From positions 1 through 8,033 of the forward strand of contig JAIEEW010000015.1 of NCBI GenBank assembly GCA_029067255.1: DNA of 8,033 bases. Reading direction: 5' to 3'. Source of the stretch: Clostridia bacterium. Its GTDB lineage: Bacteria; Bacillota; Clostridia; Christensenellales; UBA3700. Shown one piece after another: positions 3,331-8,033 of this stretch. Made by a program: the position numbers and the translations under genes. Within the stretch, counting starts at the first letter, position 1. Each line of letters begins with the position of its first letter. The notes under the pieces are model-generated. The model had not been told where the DNA came from. It saw only the letters and a program-made list of their open reading frames with translations, and searched no databases.

Positions 3331-5013
3331 TTGGCAAAAAGACAAAAACAACTGGAAGTTTCGTTTTTGGGCGGAGTGGGAGAGATAGGCAAGAATATGA
3401 CGGCGATACAATACGCCGACGATATAATTATAGTAGATTGCGGTTCTACTTTCCCGTCGTTCGACGATACTCCGGGAATAGATTTGATAATACCCGATTT
3501 TTCGTTTATAAAAGACAACATCGAAAAAGTAAAGGGAATACTGATAACCCACGGACACGAAGACCATATAGGCGGATTGCCTTATCTTCTGGCAGAATGC
3601 GGGAATATACCTATCTACGGCAGCGCGCTCGCGATCGCGCTTATAAAACATAAACTCACGGAAAAGAAGTTGCCTATGCCCAAACTTCACGTAGTAAAAG
3701 GCGGCGACGTCAAGCGTATCGGCTTATTTTCCGTAGAGTTTGTCAGCGTAACTCATTCTATACTTGGCGCGTTCGCCCTTTCGATTGCTTACGGTTCAGG
3801 CGTGGTATTCCATACGGGCGACTATAAGATAGACCATACGCCGATAGACGGAGAATGTATAGATTTGGCGAGAATAGCGGCGATAGGCAATAAGGGCGTT
3901 ACGCTTATGCTTGGCGAATCGACCAACGTCGAAAAGAAAGGTACGACGATTTCCGAAAGAGACGTAGGCATAACTTTGGAAAGAGTTATCGAAACCAACA
4001 GAGACAAGCGTATTATTATCGCTACTTTCGCTTCCAACGTCAACCGCGTTCAGCAAATAATCAATATTTGCGAGAAAGTGGGCAGGCGAGTTGCGTTCGA
4101 CGGCAGGAGCATGGTAAAAATATCCGAGATCGCGCAGGGACTCGATATGCTCAGTTGTAAGGAAAACACGCTTATCGATATAGAAGATATCAAGAGTGTG
4201 GAACCGGATAAACTTTGCATTATATCCACAGGATCGCAAGGCGAGCCTATGAGCGCGTTGACAAGAATGGCCAACGGCGAAGATAAGGACGTTATCATAG
4301 GCGACAATGACGTAGTGGTCATTTCATCTCAGCCTATACCCGGCAACGAAAAAGCGGTTTATACTCTTATAAACAAACTTTACCGCAGAGACGCGAAGGT
4401 GCTTTACGGGTCTTTGGAACAACTCCATGTTTCGGGACACGCCTGTCAGGACGAACTCAAACTTATGCTTTCGCTTGTAAAACCCAAATATTTTATACCC
4501 GTACACGGTGAATACAGACATCTCAAAAAGCATCAGGAACTTGCGCTTTCAATGGGATTTGAAAAAGAAAATACCAAAATCGTCGATATAGGCAGCAGAG
4601 TGGCGATAGGTAAAAAGTCGATACAGTTTATCGACAGCGTGGAAGCGGGAGAAGTATACGTAGACGGATTCAGCAACGTAGACAGCCTTGTTCTTAAAGA
4701 CAGAAAACAACTTATGACGGACGGAGTAGTCATAGTGTTGCTAAATATAAACGTTGCGGACAGACAACTCATATCTTTGGATATTCTGACCAGGGGACTT
4801 ATGTTTGACGAAGAGTTCCTTGAAAATATCAAGGAGATAGTTGAAGACATATTCAATTCGTCGAGTTATAAGGATGAAAACAGCAGGGGCGGTCTGAAAA
4901 ACAGTATAAGAAAGAAAGTGGCGAGAGTTATTCTCAACAAACTAAAACAAAAGCCGATGATACTTCCTGTGCTTATCGAGCAGGTAAGGGAAGAGCGGAC
5001 GGAAGAAGAATGA
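3331..5013 (+). CDS. rnj: ribonuclease J (metallo-beta-lactamase/beta-CASP RNase)
   Basis: A 560-residue cytoplasmic RNase with 5'-3' exonuclease and endonuclease activity, central to mRNA decay and rRNA maturation in Gram-positive bacteria. The zinc ligands are all visible: HGHEDH (H74, H76, D78, H79), H142 in SVTHS, D164 in HTGDYK, and H392 in PVHGEYRH. Their positions almost match B. subtilis RNase J1 (555 residues). The beta-CASP core follows, with the phosphate-binding STGSQGEPMSAL (299-310) and HVSGHA (366-371), then a C-terminal domain to residue 560. The start is TTG at 3331, supported by AAAGGAG six bases upstream and by the family N-terminus (LEVSFLGGVGEIGKN); the first ATG would cut into that motif. 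A TTG start may limit its level. Its TGA overlaps the next start codon (ATGA). Whether it is the J1 or J2 type cannot be told from one copy. Confidence 0.96.
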   Translation: MAKRQKQLEVSFLGGVGEIGKNMTAIQYADDIIIVDCGSTFPSFDDTPGIDLIIPDFSFIKDNIEKVKGILITHGHEDHIGGLPYLLAECGNIPIYGSALAIALIKHKLTEKKLPMPKLHVVKGGDVKRIGLFSVEFVSVTHSILGAFALSIAYGSGVVFHTGDYKIDHTPIDGECIDLARIAAIGNKGVTLMLGESTNVEKKGTTISERDVGITLERVIETNRDKRIIIATFASNVNRVQQIINICEKVGRRVAFDGRSMVKISEIAQGLDMLSCKENTLIDIEDIKSVEPDKLCIISTGSQGEPMSALTRMANGEDKDVIIGDNDVVVISSQPIPGNEKAVYTLINKLYRRDAKVLYGSLEQLHVSGHACQDELKLMLSLVKPKYFIPVHGEYRHLKKHQELALSMGFEKENTKIVDIGSRVAIGKKSIQFIDSVEAGEVYVDGFSNVDSLVLKDRKQLMTDGVVIVLLNINVADRQLISLDILTRGLMFDEEFLENIKEIVEDIFNSSSYKDENSRGGLKNSIRKKVARVILNKLKQKPMILPVLIEQVREERTEEE

Positions 5014-5606
5014 CGGGTACCGATAAAATACTAAAAGAAGTACACGATAAAGCGCGTGAAGAATTCGTAATGCTATTATCCGACGAATGCGAAGAAACGC
5101 TGAAAAAACTCTTTTCGGAGAGAAAACCAAAAAGAGTTTTGGAGATAGGGACGGCGATAGGTTATTCTTCATCGGTGATGGCGCTTGCGAGCGATTGCGT
5201 TATCGATACCGTGGAAAAGGACGGAGAGAGAATAAAAAGAGCCAAAGAACTTTGGAAAATTCTAGGCGTGGAGAATAGAATAAATTGCTATCACGGCGAC
5301 GCGGACGAACTTCTTGTAGACACGGTAAAAGGCAAGACTTACGATTTTGTCTTTCTCGACGGCGCGAAATCGGCGTATAAAAGACAACTTGTTTTTTTAG
5401 AGCCGTATATAGAAAAAGGCGGAACAGTACTGTGCGACGACGTGCTTTATCTGGGACTAGTCAAAGGCGAAGAGAAAGCGCCGCATAAGCACAGAACGAT
5501 AGTGAACAATATGAGAGAATTTCTCGTATATTTGGAAGAAGACGGCAAATTCGATTTTGAATTGATAGATAAGGCGAATGGGATTGCCATAGCGAGGAAA
5601 AGATGA
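5010..5606 (+). CDS. trmR: tRNA 5-hydroxyuridine methyltransferase, TrmR/YrrM type
   Basis: A 198-residue SAM-dependent O-methyltransferase (family 3). B. subtilis TrmR methylates 5-hydroxyuridine at tRNA position 34 to 5-methoxyuridine, widening wobble decoding. The SAM loop VLEIGTAIGYSS is at 43-54, the acidic strand end DTVEKD at 66-71, HGDADE at 95-100, FLDGAK at 115-120 (D117) and LCDDV at 141-145 (D143, D144), the likely metal site, with a conserved-looking NN at 166-167. It is about 20 residues shorter than the Bacillus protein (217). The ATG overlaps the rnj stop and the TGA overlaps the next ATG, each as ATGA, so all three are translationally coupled. Family membership is certain; assignment to TrmR rather than a catechol-type O-methyltransferase rests on the U32 peptidase directly downstream, the same partner as in B. 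subtilis yrrMNO. Confidence 0.88.
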   Translation: MTGTDKILKEVHDKAREEFVMLLSDECEETLKKLFSERKPKRVLEIGTAIGYSSSVMALASDCVIDTVEKDGERIKRAKELWKILGVENRINCYHGDADELLVDTVKGKTYDFVFLDGAKSAYKRQLVFLEPYIEKGGTVLCDDVLYLGLVKGEEKAPHKHRTIVNNMREFLVYLEEDGKFDFELIDKANGIAIARKR

Positions 5607-6835
5607 ATAGAGTAGAACTTCTTGCGCCGGCAGGCGATATGGAAAAACTGAAAACTGCTTTGCATTTCGGAGCGGACGCTGTATACGTCGGCGGCAGCAA
5701 GTTTTCTTTGCGCGCCAACGCGAAGAATTTCGAAGAAGCGGAACTCGCTCAGGCGGTAGAGTATACTCATAGACTTGGAAAGAAAATCTACGTGGCGGCA
5801 AACGTTTTTGCAAACAACGCGGATTTCGACGGATTGAAAGAATACTTTATATCTTTAAGAGAAATAGGCGTGGACGCTGTCATTATAAGCGATCCCGGAG
5901 TACTCGCGCTTTGTCGAGAAGTCGCGCCCGATTTGGAAATACATCTTTCCACGCAAGCGAATACGACGAATAAGTATTCGGCGAAATTTTGGGCGGAGCA
6001 GGGCGTAAAGAGAATAGTGCTTGCAAGAGAAACGCCTATGAAAGACATAAGAGAGATCAGAGAGTTTTTGCCGCAAAATATCGAGATAGAAGCGTTCGTA
6101 CACGGAGCGATGTGCATAGCGTATTCGGGCAGATGCCTTTTGTCAAACGCGCTTACCGGCAGGGCGTCCAACAAGGGCGATTGCGTACAGGCGTGCAGGT
6201 GGGAGTACAGTATAGTGGAAACCAACAGGGGCGGACAGCCTTTGACGATAGGTCAGGAAGAGCGCGGTACGTATCTGCTCAATTCCAAAGATCTAAATAT
6301 GATAGAGCATATAGGCGAACTTGCTGAAGCGGGCGTTTATTCTTTCAAAATCGAAGGTAGAATGAAATCGCCGTATTACGTCGCAAGCGTTGTAAACGCG
6401 TATAGACAGGCGATAGATTTATACTATAAAGACGGCAAGGACGCAAAACTGCCCGCGTCGCTCATAGACGAGTTGTTCAAAAACAGCCACAGAGATTATA
6501 CTACCGGATTTTATTTCGGAGAGAAGGACAGCGTTTGTCTGGAAACTTCACAGCCTAAGTGCGACTACGAATTTATCGCGCAGGTAAAAGGGTACGATGA
6601 AGAAAAGAGAATGCTGGTCGTGGAGATGAGAAATAGATTTGCCGTCGGCGACGATTTGGAAATTCTATCCGCAGACAGCGAATATGCGAACGACGTTTTG
6701 CATATAGAAAAAATGTACGATTTTGAAATGCAACCCGTAGAAGACGCGAAGTTGGTACAGCAACTGCTTTATATCCCAACGGACAAAAAATTGAAAGAAA
6801 GGGATATACTGAGAAAAAAGAAAGAGATAAAATAA
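5603..6835 (+). CDS. trhP: U32-family tRNA uridine hydroxylase, TrhP/YrrO type
   Basis: A 410-residue member of the U32 peptidase family, close to B. subtilis YrrO (TrhP2, 422). TrhP proteins make 5-hydroxyuridine at tRNA position 34 with prephenate as a needed metabolite and do not act as proteases. The N-terminal LLAPAGDMEKLKTAL (6-20) and GADAVYVGG (23-31) begin the TIM-barrel-like part. Residues 163-181 match the whole U32 signature (E-x-F-x2-G-A-M-C-x4-G-x-C-L-L-S). Four cysteines, C171, C178, C194 and C198, are placed as expected for the iron-sulfur cluster, and FKIEGRMKSP (248-257) is also typical. The start overlaps the trmR stop. B. subtilis has two consecutive U32 genes (yrrN and yrrO); here one YrrO-length gene is present, so either one subunit suffices or the other lies elsewhere. 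Confidence 0.92.
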   Translation: MNRVELLAPAGDMEKLKTALHFGADAVYVGGSKFSLRANAKNFEEAELAQAVEYTHRLGKKIYVAANVFANNADFDGLKEYFISLREIGVDAVIISDPGVLALCREVAPDLEIHLSTQANTTNKYSAKFWAEQGVKRIVLARETPMKDIREIREFLPQNIEIEAFVHGAMCIAYSGRCLLSNALTGRASNKGDCVQACRWEYSIVETNRGGQPLTIGQEERGTYLLNSKDLNMIEHIGELAEAGVYSFKIEGRMKSPYYVASVVNAYRQAIDLYYKDGKDAKLPASLIDELFKNSHRDYTTGFYFGEKDSVCLETSQPKCDYEFIAQVKGYDEEKRMLVVEMRNRFAVGDDLEILSADSEYANDVLHIEKMYDFEMQPVEDAKLVQQLLYIPTDKKLKERDILRKKKEIK

Positions 6836-6895
6836 AGGTTTTCGATACCGTAAAGAGAATACGGAAGAAAAGACGAAGGCAAAGGGCGAGAGAAA

Positions 6896-8033
6896 ATGAA
6901 AAAAACCGTATTGATTTTATATTCCGACAGATACGATACTTCGGCGGTTGCGCTGAAAGAGTTTCTTGAAGACGACGGCAAGTATGACGTTGTCGCGCTC
7001 AACGAGAGCAAATACGACAATTTAAGACTGTTGAGAACGTACAACGGACTATATAAGTTCACTTACAGAAACGCTCCCGCGCTCAACAACGTTATCGTCA
7101 ATCTTCCGACTGCGGAAGTAAAAAGGAAAAAGGACAGCGACGGCAATATCGTCGCTTACAAGGCTAACAGCGAAACATTCCAAAGATGGCGTAAATTTGA
7201 TAATATCGCTATGCGTTTCGACGCTGATTACGTTGTCTGCACAAGCCAGTATACGATAAAAAAAGCGGTAATAGCAAAAGAGAAATACCGTTTGCAAGGC
7301 AAGATATTCGCATTGCTGACAGACTACGCTTTGCAAGATAATTTCGTAAATTACGATTTGGACGGTTATTTCGTTATCACAAAGCGCGCGAAAGTCGCTT
7401 TGGTAAAAAAGGGAATAGACGAAAACAAAATTTACATTATCGATATGCCGTTGACTGTTCCCGCGCCGATAAAGCGTACCAACGAAGAAGTCAGAAAACA
7501 GTTTGATATTCGCAACGAACTTCCCGTCGTTTTGATAGTAGGCGGCAGATACGGCTCAAAATATATCTATGATACGCTTTTGAGCGTATGCAATAGAGAA
7601 GAATACGATTTTCTCGTATTGTTGGACGGCAACGCGGGAGCGCAAAGAAAGTTTGAGAGATGGTCGAAAAAGAATCCGGTATCCAACAACATTTATTTTG
7701 TGCAGAATACAAGCGAACTTTCCAAAGCGTATTTTATCGCAGATTACGTTATTTCCGCGCCAACCGCGGCGATATGTTATGAATCGCTTTTGAGAAAATT
7801 ACCGCTTATTCTCATGGACGGCGCAAACAACGTTGAAAACAAAAACGCAAAATATCTGATATCGAGCGGGTTTGCGTATTCGGGTATAAACAAAAAGAGA
7901 ATGGATATCGCTTTTGATAAAGTATCGGAAGACAGGACGGTTTGGGCGGCTATGTGCGAAAGATACTTCAAAAGCGACGGCTGCGAACAATTTCTTAAGT
8001 GTCTTGATCTTATAGACGAAGGTAAAGACCCCA
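6896..8033 (+). CDS. GT28/MGDG-synthase-like glycosyltransferase, diverged, 3' end outside window
   Basis: The open frame runs 379 codons from ATG at 6896 to the window edge without a stop; relatives such as UgtP are about 380 residues, so little is missing. The middle resembles processive diacylglycerol glucosyltransferases: LLTDYALQDNF (140-150), GYFVITKRAKVALVKKGI (157-174), IIDMPL (181-186), VVLIVGGRYG (211-220), then ADYVISAP (282-289) and a late ENKNAKYLISSGF (314-326). Such enzymes add sugars to membrane diacylglycerol. Key parts are altered: the usual N-terminal GGGH loop is replaced around residues 9-16 (YSDRYDTS), and the donor-binding GG and PGQE motifs are replaced by APT (288-290) and NNVE (311-314). 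Donor or activity may therefore have changed. It follows trhP after 60 bases with no terminator and an AAAGGG site (6881-6886). Confidence 0.65.
   Translation, partial: MKKTVLILYSDRYDTSAVALKEFLEDDGKYDVVALNESKYDNLRLLRTYNGLYKFTYRNAPALNNVIVNLPTAEVKRKKDSDGNIVAYKANSETFQRWRKFDNIAMRFDADYVVCTSQYTIKKAVIAKEKYRLQGKIFALLTDYALQDNFVNYDLDGYFVITKRAKVALVKKGIDENKIYIIDMPLTVPAPIKRTNEEVRKQFDIRNELPVVLIVGGRYGSKYIYDTLLSVCNREEYDFLVLLDGNAGAQRKFERWSKKNPVSNNIYFVQNTSELSKAYFIADYVISAPTAAICYESLLRKLPLILMDGANNVENKNAKYLISSGFAYSGINKKRMDIAFDKVSEDRTVWAAMCERYFKSDGCEQFLKCLDLIDEGKDP

Noticed and set aside
5087..6327. Several long open frames in other frames and on the opposite strand over trmR and trhP
   Set aside because: They are antisense or shifted shadows of well-supported genes, have low-complexity Ser/Leu/Arg-rich translations and lack ribosome sites.
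6848..6864. CCGTA / TACGG hairpin between trhP and the glycosyltransferase gene
   Set aside because: Only 5 bp with no T-run; not a terminator, so the genes are treated as one operon.
1..8033. CRISPR array, tRNA or rRNA gene, insertion sequence
   Set aside because: No regularly spaced direct repeats, no tRNA-like cloverleaf with a T-loop motif, no rRNA-like stretch and no transposase motif were seen. The only repeats are the HTH duplicates and the operators.

Overview
The window looks like a chromosomal segment of a low-GC Gram-positive bacterium, most likely an uncultured member of the Clostridia. This rests on RNase J as the RNA-decay enzyme, a TrmR/U32-peptidase wobble-modification pair arranged as in Bacillus, a GT28-type diglyceride-glycosyltransferase-like protein, consensus sigma-A promoters and AGGAG-type ribosome binding sites. 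Genus cannot be told from the sequence.

Left third (about 1-2300) is AT-rich and has an accessory look. A leftward gene begins at position 7 and leaves the window at once; its promoter and leader (18-88) are visible. Next, also leftward, come four short XRE/Cro-type HTH genes in tandem (166-399, 456-695, 704-946, 959-1198). Two of them are about 85% identical duplicates, and one of these has lost its ATG. The array is divergent from a rightward pair: a SLOG-family (DUF1273/YpsA-like) nucleotide-binding protein (1332-1832) and an unrecognised 95-residue protein (1859-2146). Between the two transcription units lie two perfect copies of a 14-bp palindrome in inverted orientation (1253-1266 and 1291-1304). 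Each contains an extended -10 box, so the array probably represses itself and the SLOG unit.

Junction (2147-2388) has no intact gene. It holds an in-frame open stretch whose end resembles the barrel segment of alanyl-tRNA synthetase, perhaps a gene fossil, followed by a weak promoter.

Middle (2389-3160) is a stand-alone sugar-phosphate nucleotidyltransferase ending in a textbook intrinsic terminator (3128-3157).

Right half (3251 to the end) is a housekeeping operon with a near-consensus promoter at 3251-3279. It reads rnj (RNase J, TTG start), then trmR (tRNA 5-hydroxyuridine methyltransferase), then a U32 peptidase of the TrhP type, then a GT28/MGDG-synthase-like protein cut by the window edge. 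The first three genes overlap by 4 bp (ATGA) at each junction, implying translational coupling. TrhP makes ho5U at tRNA position 34 and TrmR methylates it to mo5U, so the operon joins mRNA decay with wobble-base modification. The final glycosyltransferase-like protein has lost several residues normally conserved in its family.
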